Below are positions 8,839 to 17,447 of a DNA stretch of 64,000 bases, piece after piece. Source of the DNA: Streptomyces sp. HM190 (lineage in GTDB: Bacteria > Actinomycetota > Actinomycetes > Streptomycetales > Streptomycetaceae); the NCBI RefSeq assembly GCF_009857135.1, contig NZ_CP047318.1:7502001-7566000 (forward strand), given 5' to 3'. The notes under the pieces are model-generated. The model was given only the letters and a program-made list of their open reading frames with translations. It had not been told where the DNA came from and searched no databases. Every line of letters starts with the position of its first letter. Position 1 is the first letter of the stretch. Both the position numbers and the translations under genes were made by a program.

Positions 8839-10110
8839 TCAACTCCCGTTCTCGTCGTCCGGCTTGCGGAGCGTCAGCAGGGCCAGCGCGCTCACCGCGC
8901 AGGTCGCGGCAGCGTAGTACGCCGGAATGTCCACGCTTCCCGTCCGCTTGATCGTCTCCGTGATGATGAGGCCCGCGCAGCCCGAGAACACGGCATTGGA
9001 CAGGGCGTAGGCGAGTCCGAGCCCGGTGCAGCGGACGCTCGTCGGGAACATCTCGGCGAGCATCGCCGGGCCCGGCCCCGCCATCAGCCCGACCACCGCG
9101 CCCGCCGCGCACACCGCGACGCCCTTCACCGCGGTCGAAGTGGACGTGTCCTGGAGGAGATTGAGGAGCGGCACCGCCAGGGCCACCACCGACACGGCGC
9201 CCGCGAGCATCACCGGCCGCCGTCCGACACGGTCGCTGAGCCACCCCGCCGGGACGATCACGGCCGCGAAGCCGACGTTGGCGAGGACCGTGGCCACCAG
9301 CGCCTGCCGGAAGGACGCGTGCAGGCTGTTCTGCAGATACGAGGGCAGCACCACGAGGAAGGTGTAACCGGCCGCCGCCCACCCCATGACGCGGCCGGCG
9401 CCGAGGGCGATCGCGCGGGCGAGGGCACGGGCCGGCGGCCGTACCGTCGCCCCCGCCCGCCGGAACACAGGCGTCTCGTCCAGCCGCAACCTGAGCCACA
9501 GCGCGCCCAGCCCCAGCGGCAGCGCCGACAGGAACGGCAGCCGCCAGCCCCAGGACTCCAGCTGCGCCGGGCTGAGGACCGACGCGAGCAGCGCCGCCGC
9601 CCCCGCCCCGCCCAGCAGGCCCAACGCCACCGTGAACGACTGCCACGACCCGTACAGCCCCCGCCGGCCCGCCGGCGCGAACTCCGTCATCACCGACACC
9701 GCGCCCCCGAACTCGCCGCCCGCTGACAGCCCTTGCAGCACCCGCAGCGAGGTCAGCAGCCAGGGCGCGAACGCGCCGATCTCCGCGTACGTCGGCAGCG
9801 CCCCGATCAGCGCCGTCGACACCGTCATCAGGCCGATCACCAGGATCAGCACCGGACGGCGGCCGATCCGGTCGCCGAGCGCGCCGAACAGCGCCGCGCC
9901 CACCGGCCGGAAGAAGAACGCCAGCGCGAACGAGGCGTACGTCTTCACCAGCCCTTCGACCGCGCCGCCGCCCTCCGGGGTGAAGAACCGCGCCGCGATG
10001 ATCGTCGCGAAGGAACCGTAGACCCCGAACTCGTACCACTCGATGAAGTTGCCGACCGAGCCCGCGAACAGCGCCCGACGGGACCGTCCCCCCTGGAGCG
10101 TCATGCCCAT
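8839..10110 (-). CDS. MFS transporter, metabolite:H+ symporter type
   Basis: A 423-residue, 12-helix transporter of the metabolite:H+ symporter (MHS) group. Visible signatures are RRALFAGSVGNFIEWYEFGVYG at the N-terminus, RPVGAALFGALGDRIGRRPVL in loop 2-3, and QGLSAGGEFGGAVSVMTEFAP, shared with shikimate, citrate and proline/betaine symporters. The ATG at 10110 is chosen because GGAGG stands five bases before it; an open frame runs 64 codons further without a ribosome site. It is the first gene of the operon with anmK. This grouping suggests uptake of a sugar acid or wall-derived compound, but MHS members are mainly known for organic acids and betaines, so the substrate is open. Confidence 0.88.
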   Translation of the reverse strand: MGMTLQGGRSRRALFAGSVGNFIEWYEFGVYGSFATIIAARFFTPEGGGAVEGLVKTYASFALAFFFRPVGAALFGALGDRIGRRPVLILVIGLMTVSTALIGALPTYAEIGAFAPWLLTSLRVLQGLSAGGEFGGAVSVMTEFAPAGRRGLYGSWQSFTVALGLLGGAGAAALLASVLSPAQLESWGWRLPFLSALPLGLGALWLRLRLDETPVFRRAGATVRPPARALARAIALGAGRVMGWAAAGYTFLVVLPSYLQNSLHASFRQALVATVLANVGFAAVIVPAGWLSDRVGRRPVMLAGAVSVVALAVPLLNLLQDTSTSTAVKGVAVCAAGAVVGLMAGPGPAMLAEMFPTSVRCTGLGLAYALSNAVFSGCAGLIITETIKRTGSVDIPAYYAAATCAVSALALLTLRKPDDENGS

Positions 10111-10342
10111 GTCGCCTCCCCGCGGCCGCGCCCTGCGACGCCCAACGAACCAGCGCCCCGTCGCGCTCAGTTGACTACCCATCACTTCCCACACGGCAGG
10201 TGGGCGCCCGAAAGCGTCGCCCCACGGCAGCACGTTGTCACCCGACACGGCAATAGGTGCCCCGACCAGCCTCCACTTCGGCAGCCGGACGGCTACGCTC
10301 AATCACCTGTACGTCGTTTGGGCGACCTGGGGAGGTAGCGGG

Positions 10343-13015
10343 ATGACGGAGGGACGGCCCGATACGGCCGCCTCGGCTTCCCTGTGGGAGCGCGAAGCGG
10401 AACTCGCCGCGATCACGGAGGCGATCGATGAGCTCCGCGCCGACCAGGCGTCACCGGGCAGGGTCCTGGTCTTCCGGGGCGAGGCGGGCATCGGCAAGAC
10501 CGCCCTCCTCACTGAGGCCCGCCGGATAGCCGAGGAGCGTGGCTGCACCGCCTGGTACGCGCGCGGCGGCGAGACCGTCACCTCCGTCCCCTTCAACGTG
10601 GTGCGCCAACTCCTCCAGCCCGCGCTGATGGCCCTGATGGACGCCGAGACCCGCGACTACCTGGGCGACTGGTACGACATCGCGGGCCCCGCCCTCGGAC
10701 TCGCCGAACCGGGCGTGACACCCGCCGACCCCCGGCACGTGTGCGACGGCCTCGTCGCCGCCGTGGGCCGGCTCGTCCGCCGGACCTGGCCCCTCGTCCT
10801 GCTGATCGACGACGCCCACTGGGCCGACCAGGAGACCCTGCACTGGCTGTCCGTGCTCACCGGACGGCTGTCCGAGATGTGTGTCCTCGTGGTGGTCGCG
10901 CGCCGCCCCGGCGAGGCCACCGGGGAACCGGCCCGCTATCTGCAGGAGATCGCCGCCGTCGCCGGTCCCGTCACCAGGATCAGCGCGCTCACGCCCGGCG
11001 CCACCGCCGGACTCACCCGCTCCGCGGTCGGCGAACACGCCGACGACGCGTTCTGCCGCGAGGTGTGGGCAGTCACCGCGGGCAACCCCTACGAGACCGT
11101 CGAACTCCTCGCCAAGGTCAGGGACAGCCAGCTGGACCCGGTGGAGGACTCCGCCGCCGAACTGCGCGCCCTCAACAAGACGGCGCGCGGCCACGGACTC
11201 GTCGCGCGCCTGGAGGAACTCGGCGTCGAGGCCACCCGGTTCGCCTGGGCGGCCGCGATCCTGCACACCGGCATCACCGTGGAGATCGTCGCCCGCCTCG
11301 CGGGGCTGCCCGTGGCCACGGCGCGGGAGTGCGCCGAACTGCTCACCCAGGCCCGTATCCTCACGCCGCCCGATCCGGCCAACCGTCAGCCGGACGACGG
11401 TGACCTGGTCTTCGTCCACCCCCTGATCGCCACCGCCGTCTACGACTCGATCCTGCCCAGCGTCCGCACCGCGTTCCACGGCGTGGCCGCGACCGTCGTC
11501 ACCGAGTCCGGGCGCGGGCCGGCGGCGGCCTCCCGCCACCTGATCGAGGTGCTCCCCGACGGCGAACCCGAACTCGTCGAGCAACTCCGGGCCGCGGCGA
11601 GCGAGCACCTCGCCGTCGGCGCCCCCGAAGCGGCCCGCCGCTGCCTCGAACGCGCCCTGCAGGAACCGCCCCGCCCCGACGTCCGCGTACGCGTCCTCTA
11701 CGAACTGGGCTGCGCCACCCTCCTCACCGCCCCCGCCAAGACGGTCGAACACCTCCGCTCGGCCCTGGCCGAACCGGGCCTCGACAGCGCGGAACGGGTG
11801 AACGCGGTGTTCCGCCTCTCCCAGGCGCTGCTCCACAACGATCAGTCGGACGAGGCCATCCGCACGGTCGACGCGGAGATCGCCCGGACGGACTCCGGGC
11901 CGGCCCGGATGCGGCTGCAGGCCGTGCGCCACATGTGGGACACCATCCACGTCGGTGAGGAACTCCCGCCGGCGCACTCCGAGGAACTCGCCCGGCTCGT
12001 GTCGACCTGCACCGGCAGGGACAACTCCGAACGCGCCCTGCTCATCCTGCGCGGCTACGACGCGATGACCCGGGGCGAGAACGCCGAGGTGGTCGTCGAG
12101 CACTGCGACCGCGCGCTCGTCAACGGCCGCCTCGCGCCGGGGCTCGGCTGGACGGACTCCGAGTGGGGTATCGAACTGCTGCTGTTGCTGGCCGTCGCGT
12201 ACGCCTACGCGGACCGGCTCGACCGCGCGGAGGGCCTGTGCCTGGAGGCCCTGCGGACCTACGAGTCCGCCGGGTGGAGCGGCGGTCACCTCGCGCTGGC
12301 CCACGCGCACGTCGGCCTCGTCCATCGCCTGCGCGGCAGGCTCAAGGAGGCGGAGACCTTCCTGCGCAAGTCGCTGATGCTCGCCGAGCCGGTCGGCAGG
12401 CGGCTGCCGATGTCCTGGAGCGCCACCTGCAACCTCGTCGACACCCTGCTGCTGCGCGGGCACGTGCAGGCGGCCTGGGAGGTCGCCGAGCAGTACAACT
12501 TCGCGCCGCCGTACCCGTCCACCATCGTGATGCCGGAGCCCCGCTCGGTGCGGGGCCGACTGCTGATCGCCGTCGGCCGCACCAAGGAGGGCATCAACGA
12601 GCTGGAGGCCGCCGAGAAGGCGACCTCCGCCCGCGGCCACTACAACACGGTCTCCGCGACATGGGCCGGCGCGCTCGCCCGGGCCCTCGCCCACGAGGAC
12701 CCCCGTCGTGCCGCCGAGCTCGCCGCCACCGTCCGCCGGCGCGCCGAACGCTTCGGCACGGACACCGCCATCGGTGAGGCGCTCCGCCTGGAGGCATCCC
12801 TCGCCACCGGCAAGCAGGCCGCGTCCCTGTACGCCAAGGCCGTCACGTACCTGGAGGCGTCGCCCTCCGCGTACGAACACGCCGCGGCACGCGTCGAGTA
12901 CGGCATCGTCACCCGCTCGACCTCCGAACTCCAGCGGGGTCTCACCCTGGCCGCCTCCTGCGGAGCGGACAGCCTGGTCGCCCGTGCCCGAGAGGCCATC
13001 GCCCGGCTCGTCTAG
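10343..13015 (+). CDS. Large ATP-binding regulator-like protein without a LuxR domain
   Basis: An 890-residue AAA/STAND-type ATPase similar to the first part of LAL-family regulators (MalT-like). Walker A is GEAGIGKT at residues 46-53, and Walker B is LVLLIDDAHWAD near 150-165. The following 600 residues are helical repeats of the TPR/MalT type. The C-terminus ends in helical text (LQRGLTLAASCGADSLVARAREAIARLV), and the usual LuxR helix-turn-helix is absent, so direct DNA binding as in true LAL proteins is unlikely; signalling through a partner is a possibility. The start at 10343 has the ribosome site GGAGG at 10331-10335. It is divergent from the MFS/anmK operon and is followed by a MITE-like element. 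Confidence 0.88.
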   Translation: MTEGRPDTAASASLWEREAELAAITEAIDELRADQASPGRVLVFRGEAGIGKTALLTEARRIAEERGCTAWYARGGETVTSVPFNVVRQLLQPALMALMDAETRDYLGDWYDIAGPALGLAEPGVTPADPRHVCDGLVAAVGRLVRRTWPLVLLIDDAHWADQETLHWLSVLTGRLSEMCVLVVVARRPGEATGEPARYLQEIAAVAGPVTRISALTPGATAGLTRSAVGEHADDAFCREVWAVTAGNPYETVELLAKVRDSQLDPVEDSAAELRALNKTARGHGLVARLEELGVEATRFAWAAAILHTGITVEIVARLAGLPVATARECAELLTQARILTPPDPANRQPDDGDLVFVHPLIATAVYDSILPSVRTAFHGVAATVVTESGRGPAAASRHLIEVLPDGEPELVEQLRAAASEHLAVGAPEAARRCLERALQEPPRPDVRVRVLYELGCATLLTAPAKTVEHLRSALAEPGLDSAERVNAVFRLSQALLHNDQSDEAIRTVDAEIARTDSGPARMRLQAVRHMWDTIHVGEELPPAHSEELARLVSTCTGRDNSERALLILRGYDAMTRGENAEVVVEHCDRALVNGRLAPGLGWTDSEWGIELLLLLAVAYAYADRLDRAEGLCLEALRTYESAGWSGGHLALAHAHVGLVHRLRGRLKEAETFLRKSLMLAEPVGRRLPMSWSATCNLVDTLLLRGHVQAAWEVAEQYNFAPPYPSTIVMPEPRSVRGRLLIAVGRTKEGINELEAAEKATSARGHYNTVSATWAGALARALAHEDPRRAAELAATVRRRAERFGTDTAIGEALRLEASLATGKQAASLYAKAVTYLEASPSAYEHAAARVEYGIVTRSTSELQRGLTLAASCGADSLVARAREAIARLV

Positions 13016-13019
13016 GGCA

Positions 13020-13194
13020 GGGCGTGTTGCGAAGGTCCCGTCTGCCCGGCGGCGTCCGGCACGCACGCTCGCCGCGTTGTCGGGACCGCCCCGATACCAC
13101 CGGTGCCGGGGCGACCCTCCGCCGTGCGATCGCACGCACCGGACGCCGCCGGGCCCGCCCTTCGGGCAGACGACGCTCCTTGCGAAACACGCCC
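13020..13194. mobile_element. MITE-like palindromic element, no transposase
   Basis: About 175 bases that fold into one long imperfect hairpin. The ends are inverted: GGGCGTGTT at 13020-13028 and AACACGCCC at 13186-13194. Inside are GTCTGCCC/GGGCAGAC (13040-13047 and 13164-13171) and a perfect 15-bp pair CCCGGCGGCGTCCGG / CCGGACGCCGCCGGG (13045-13059 and 13139-13153). AGGGC flanks both sides (13014-13018 and 13196-13200), a possible target duplication. I recall very similar dispersed sequences in many Streptomyces genomes. It has no coding capacity. It sits directly after the stop of the large ATPase gene and probably also ends its transcript. Confidence 0.65.
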
Positions 13195-13302
13195 CAGGGC
13201 CTGCCCACCGATCCCCGCGGGCTCGGCACGCGGCGGCCCGCCGCGCGTGAGTCCGTGGTGCCCGGGACGCCCACGCCGGTGCGGGCGGACCCGTGCCGCC
13301 GG

Positions 13303-14433
13303 TCAGCCCCCTCCCGCGCTCTCCTCCTCCGCCAGCACGCGCTGGGCCGTCGCGAACGCCGAGTTCGCCGCGGGCACGCCGCAGTAGACGGCCGTCTGGA
13401 GGAGGACGGCGCCGATGTCGTCGGGGGTGAGGCCGTTGCGGCGGGCCGCTCGGATGTGCATGGCCAGTTCGTCGTAGTGGCCGTGGGCGACCAGCGCGGT
13501 CAGCGTGATCATGCTGCGTTCGCGGCGCGAGAGCGTCGGGTCGGTCCAGATCTCCCCCCAGGCGTAGCGGGAGATGAAGTCCTGGAAGCGGGCCGTGAAC
13601 GGCGACTGACGGGACTGGGCGCGATCCACGTGCGGATCGCCGAGGACCTGGCGGCGCACCTCCATCCCGCGCCCCGGGTACCCGTCGAGGTGCGCGCGCA
13701 GCGCGGCCAGCACCGCCTCCGGGCGTTCGGCGGGCGCGAGATGGGACGCGCCGGAGATCTCCGTGAGCGACGCGCCCGGCACGGCGTCCGCGATCTCCCG
13801 CAGGTGCGCCGGCGGGGTCGCCGGGTCCTCCCGCCCGGCGACCAGCAGGGTCGGCGCCGTGATCCCGGGCAGCGCGCCGCGGATGTCGAAGGACGCGAGC
13901 GCGTCACAGCACGCGGCGTACGCCTCCGGATCGGCCGCGCGGTGGTCGTCGACCAGCTCCGGCACGGTGAACCCGGCGGTGAACCAACGGGCGTCGGCGG
14001 TCTCGGCGAGGCCCGCCAGCCCCTCGCGCCGCACCAGTGCGGCCCGCTCCCGCCACGGTCGCTCCCCGTTGAAGTGGGACGAGGAGCAGATCACGGCGAG
14101 GGACGAGACCCGCTCCGGGTGGTGCGCGGCGAGCTGCAGACCCACCGCCCCGCCGAGGGACACCCCCGCGTACGCGAACCGTTCGACGCCGAGCGCGTCG
14201 GCGAGGGCCAGCACCAGCGCGGCCAGGTCGCCGACCGTGGCACCGGCGGCGATCAGGTCGGCGGGGGAGCCGCCGTGCCCCGGCAGATCCCAGCGGATCA
14301 CCCGGTGCGCGATGGACAGTTCGGGCGCCACCTTGTCCCACAACCGGGTGGAGGTGCCGAGGGACGGGCCGAGCAGCAGCGGGGGAGCGGAGGCCGGACC
14401 CTCCGCGCGGTGGTTCAGCAGAGTGTCCGTCAA
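13303..14433 (-). CDS. pcaDC: Fused 3-oxoadipate enol-lactonase / 4-carboxymuconolactone decarboxylase
   Basis: A 376-residue fusion (often called PcaL) that performs two consecutive steps of the protocatechuate branch of the beta-ketoadipate pathway. Residues 1-250 are an alpha/beta hydrolase lactonase with nucleophile elbow GVSLGG, acid segment AGREDPATP and histidine in GASHLAP. Residues about 260-370 are the decarboxylase domain (RYAWGEIWTDPTLSRRERSM; the HIRAARRNGLTPDDI block has the conserved His and Arg). The start is unusual: TTG at 14433, whose TGA-overlapping position couples it to pcaB (TTGA). No other start fits the domain boundary. It is the last gene of the pcaHGB-DC operon, and the fusion is the common actinobacterial form. 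Confidence 0.93.
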   Translation of the reverse strand: MTDTLLNHRAEGPASAPPLLLGPSLGTSTRLWDKVAPELSIAHRVIRWDLPGHGGSPADLIAAGATVGDLAALVLALADALGVERFAYAGVSLGGAVGLQLAAHHPERVSSLAVICSSSHFNGERPWRERAALVRREGLAGLAETADARWFTAGFTVPELVDDHRAADPEAYAACCDALASFDIRGALPGITAPTLLVAGREDPATPPAHLREIADAVPGASLTEISGASHLAPAERPEAVLAALRAHLDGYPGRGMEVRRQVLGDPHVDRAQSRQSPFTARFQDFISRYAWGEIWTDPTLSRRERSMITLTALVAHGHYDELAMHIRAARRNGLTPDDIGAVLLQTAVYCGVPAANSAFATAQRVLAEEESAGGG

Positions 14434-15812
14434 CGTCGCTCCAGGGCACGGTCGGTGAGGTCGGTGGCGGAGCCCGTGTAGCGGGCTGGGTCCGTGAGGT
14501 CCGCCAGGTCGAGGTCCTTCAGGTCCGGCTCCTCGGCGAGCAGGTCGGCCAGCGGCCGGCCCTCGGCGTGGACGCGGGCGGCGGTCCGGGTGAGCAGGTC
14601 CTTGGCGCGGGCCCGGCCCAGTACGGGCGCCAGCTCGGCGGCCAGGCGTTCGGAGACGATCAGCCCGTGGGTGAGGCCGAGGTGGCGCCGCATGGCGTCC
14701 GCGTCCACCCGGAGCCCCCGGGTCAGCTCCCGCGCGTCCCGCGCGGCGCCCCCGACCAGCCGGAGCAGATCCCGCAGGGGCTCCCACTCGGCGTGCCAGG
14801 CACCGGCCGGCCGTTCGTCCTCGGCGGCCATCGCCGTGTACAGCGTGGCGGCGAGCTGGGGCGCCCGCCGGGCAGCCGCCGCGATCAGCGTGGACCGGAC
14901 CGGGTTCGCCTTGTGCGGCATCGCGGACGAGCCGCCGCCGCTGCCCTCGGCGACCTCCGCGATCTCCGTACGGGCCAGCGTGAGCACGTCCACCGCGACC
15001 TTCCCCAGGGCGCCCGCGGCGAAGGCGAGCGCCCCCGCGAGGTCGGCGATCGGGGTGCGCAGCGTGTGCCAGGGCAACTCCGGCTCCCGAAGGCCCAGTT
15101 CACGGGCGTACGCGGCCACCAGGGCATGTGTGTCGACCGGCGCGCCCGGCGTCCCGCCGCCGGTGACCGGGGCGAAGACGGTGAAGGCGGCCAAGGTGCC
15201 CCCCGCGCCGCCCAGTTGGGCGGGCAGGCCCGCCCGTACGACCGCGAGCCGGTCCCGGGCGTCGAGCACCAGCGACCGCCAGCCCGCCGCCTTCAGCCCG
15301 AAGGTCGTCGGCACGGCGTGCTGGGTGAGCGTCCGTCCGGGCATCGCCGTGTCCCGGTGCGCGGCGGCCAGTCCGGCCAGCGCGCTCTCCGTGCCGGCGA
15401 GGTCGGCCAGCACCAGGTCGAGGGTGCGGGCGGCGACCAGCATCGTCGCCGTGTCCAGAATGTCCTGGCTGGTCGCGCCCCGGTGGACGTACGGGCCGTG
15501 GGTGGCGCCGACGGCCTCGGTGAGGTCCGCGACCAGCGGGATCACCGGGTTGCCGCCGCCGCGGGCGCGCTCCGCGAGGGACCGCACGTCGAAGGCGCCG
15601 GACCGGGCGGCCCCGGTCACCGCCGTCGCGGCCTCGGCGGGGGCGAGCCCGAGGGCGGCCTGGGCGCGGGTCAGGGCGGCCTCGGCGTCGAGCAGCGCCC
15701 TCAGGTAGGCGCCGTCGCCGGTCGCGGCGGCCGCCGGGGAACCGGTCCACCCGGGGGCGAGCAGACCGGCGTCGGCGGGCGGCGCGTCCCGCCCGGCGGG
15801 CGAGGACGTCAC
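14430..15812 (-). CDS. pcaB: 3-Carboxy-cis,cis-muconate cycloisomerase
   Basis: A 460-residue enzyme of the fumarase/aspartase superfamily that cyclises 3-carboxy-cis,cis-muconate to 4-carboxymuconolactone. The superfamily signature GGSSAMPHKANPV is clear near residue 290, and GATSQDILDTA near 115 is the second conserved block. Starts with GTG at 15812, overlapping the stop of pcaG (GTGA), and its own stop overlaps the TTG of pcaDC, so translation is coupled along the operon. Length is normal for the family. The first 15 residues are polar and variable. Confidence 0.94.
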   Translation of the reverse strand: MTSSPAGRDAPPADAGLLAPGWTGSPAAAATGDGAYLRALLDAEAALTRAQAALGLAPAEAATAVTGAARSGAFDVRSLAERARGGGNPVIPLVADLTEAVGATHGPYVHRGATSQDILDTATMLVAARTLDLVLADLAGTESALAGLAAAHRDTAMPGRTLTQHAVPTTFGLKAAGWRSLVLDARDRLAVVRAGLPAQLGGAGGTLAAFTVFAPVTGGGTPGAPVDTHALVAAYARELGLREPELPWHTLRTPIADLAGALAFAAGALGKVAVDVLTLARTEIAEVAEGSGGGSSAMPHKANPVRSTLIAAAARRAPQLAATLYTAMAAEDERPAGAWHAEWEPLRDLLRLVGGAARDARELTRGLRVDADAMRRHLGLTHGLIVSERLAAELAPVLGRARAKDLLTRTAARVHAEGRPLADLLAEEPDLKDLDLADLTDPARYTGSATDLTDRALERR

Positions 15813-16414
15813 CGGTACTCCAGGAAGACCGTCTCGCCCTCGCCCTGGAGGCGGATGTCGAAGCGGAGGGTGCCGTCGCCCCGGTCCTCGGCGATCAGCG
15901 TGCCGCGGCGGGTCTCCTCCACCCGGGAGAGCAGCGGGTCGGCGGCCAGCGCCGCCTCGTCGCCCGGCAGGTAGATCCGGGTGTAGAGGTGGACGAGCAG
16001 ACCGCGGGCGAAGACGCACACGCTGAGGTAGGGCGCGTTCCGGCCGCGTGCGCCGGGCCGCAGGGTCCGCGCCGTCCAGTGCCCGTCTGTGTCGGTCTGG
16101 ACGCGGCCCCAGCCGGTGAACTCCACGCCGTTGCGGCCGAGGAAGCCGCCGCTCGCGGGGTCGCGCCGCATGGAGCCGTCGACCTGCGGGACGTTGCCGT
16201 CCGGGTCCGGGCCCCACAGCTCCACGAACGCGTCGGGCAGGGGGTCGCCCGCGCCGTCGAGGACGTAGCCCTGGAGCGTGATGGTGTCGGGGTGGCCGAC
16301 GGGGGCGATGTCACCGCCGCCGGGGAACGGCAGGGCGTGACCGTAGAAGGGGCCGACCGTGTGCGACGGGGTCGGGAGCACCGTCTCCGGACGGTTCGTG
16401 TCGATCTTCGTCAT
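15809..16414 (-). CDS. pcaG: Protocatechuate 3,4-dioxygenase alpha subunit
   Basis: A 201-residue non-catalytic subunit of the intradiol ring-cleaving dioxygenase that opens protocatechuate between C3 and C4. The sequence shows the typical start TPSHTVGPFYGHALPFPGG and the intradiol fold segments LQGYVLDGAGDPLPDAFVELWGPD and HWTARTLRPGARGRNAPYLSVCVFARGLLVHLYTRIYLPGD. The iron ligands of the beta subunit are not conserved, as expected for alpha. Starts at ATG 16414, six bases after pcaH, and the stop overlaps pcaB. Confidence 0.94.
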   Translation of the reverse strand: MTKIDTNRPETVLPTPSHTVGPFYGHALPFPGGGDIAPVGHPDTITLQGYVLDGAGDPLPDAFVELWGPDPDGNVPQVDGSMRRDPASGGFLGRNGVEFTGWGRVQTDTDGHWTARTLRPGARGRNAPYLSVCVFARGLLVHLYTRIYLPGDEAALAADPLLSRVEETRRGTLIAEDRGDGTLRFDIRLQGEGETVFLEYR

Positions 16415-16420
16415 GGCGGG

Positions 16421-17194
16421 TCAGCGTCCTTCTTCCATCCAGGTGGCGTGGGGTCCGTCGAGCACGATGTCCCAGACGTAACCCAGGGAGAACTCCGGCA
16501 CCGACAGACCGTGGTCGTAGGTGGCGACCAGTCGCTGCCGCGCCGCGTCGTCCGTCACCGACTGGATGATCGGGTCGTACGGGAACAGCGGGTCGCTCGG
16601 GAAGTACATCTGCGTCACCAGCCGCTGGGTGAACGCCGTGCCGAACAGCGAGAAGTGGATGTGGGCGGGCCGCCAGGCGTTGAGGTGCTGGCGCCAGGGG
16701 TACGGGCCGGGCTGGATCGTCGTGAAGTGGTAGTGCCCGTCGTCGTCCGTCAGGGTGCGGCCGACGCCGGTGAAGTTCGGGTCGAGCGGGGCGTCGTGCT
16801 GTTCGCGCTGGTGGGCGTAGCGGCCGGCCGAGTTGGCCTGCCAGATCTCGACCAGCTGCCCGCGGATCGGGCGTCCCTCACGGTCGAGGAGACGGCCGGA
16901 GACGGTGATGCGCTCACCGATCGGCTCGCCGTGGTGCTGCCGGGTGAGGTCGTTGTCGATCTCGGTGATGTCGCGCTCGCCGAAGGCGGGGGAGGACAGC
17001 TCCACCAGTTCCGGGTCCTTGCTGACGTCGATGGCGACCGGCGGCTGCTTCGGGTGCCGCAGCACCGAGGACCGGTAGGGGGCGTAGTCGCGACGGGGCT
17101 GGTGCTCGACGGGAGCGCCGTCGGCGATCCCCTTCTCGTAGGCGGCGTGCCGGGTCGCGATCTCCTGGTCGATGTCCGCTTGGGTGAGTGTCAT
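16421..17194 (-). CDS. pcaH: Protocatechuate 3,4-dioxygenase beta subunit
   Basis: A 257-residue catalytic subunit carrying the non-haem Fe(III) site. The intradiol signature is present: LVEIWQANSAGRYAHQ, with a Tyr ligand, and PYPWRQHLNAWRPAHIHFSLFG, which supplies a second Tyr and two His ligands. With PcaG it forms the (alpha-beta) oligomer converting protocatechuate to 3-carboxy-cis,cis-muconate. It is the first gene of the operon pcaH-pcaG-pcaB-pcaDC. Its promoter region carries two inverted repeats that overlap a plausible -35/-10 pair, facing the divergent MarR regulator. The thiolase and CoA-transferase genes of the pathway (pcaI, pcaJ, pcaF) are not adjacent. Confidence 0.95.
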   Translation of the reverse strand: MTLTQADIDQEIATRHAAYEKGIADGAPVEHQPRRDYAPYRSSVLRHPKQPPVAIDVSKDPELVELSSPAFGERDITEIDNDLTRQHHGEPIGERITVSGRLLDREGRPIRGQLVEIWQANSAGRYAHQREQHDAPLDPNFTGVGRTLTDDDGHYHFTTIQPGPYPWRQHLNAWRPAHIHFSLFGTAFTQRLVTQMYFPSDPLFPYDPIIQSVTDDAARQRLVATYDHGLSVPEFSLGYVWDIVLDGPHATWMEEGR

Positions 17195-17259
17195 GAACGG
17201 TTCCTTAGCGTTCGAGGACCGGGGCGAGGCCCTGGTCCACGCCGAGCGCCCGGCGACAG

Positions 17260-17299
17260 ATTAATCAGGGCACTGAGTATTCAGTGAAGTTTCCTTCAC
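17260..17299 (-). promoter_or_regulatory. pcaH promoter with overlapping operator palindromes
   Basis: For the minus strand, a -35 TTCACT (17283-17288) and a -10 ATTAAT (17260-17265) are 17 bases apart. The palindrome CACTGAGTATTCAGTG (17271-17286, arms CACTGA/TCAGTG) sits between and over the -35, and a second, GTGAAG/CTTCAC (17284-17299), overlaps it. This is the expected place for a repressing MarR protein. The identity of the binding protein is inferred from position. Confidence 0.65.
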
Positions 17300-17447
17300 G
17301 CTGCCATCCGTCGAGTCCGCCGTCAAGGTCCGCGCGAAGGTGTGAGGTCGGGCGTGTGCGACGTGCTGGACAGGCTCCGGTGGGTGGCGGGTATTGTTCA
17401 GTGCACGAACGAATAACCGTCCGTGTCGATCTGGTCGAGGAGCGCAC

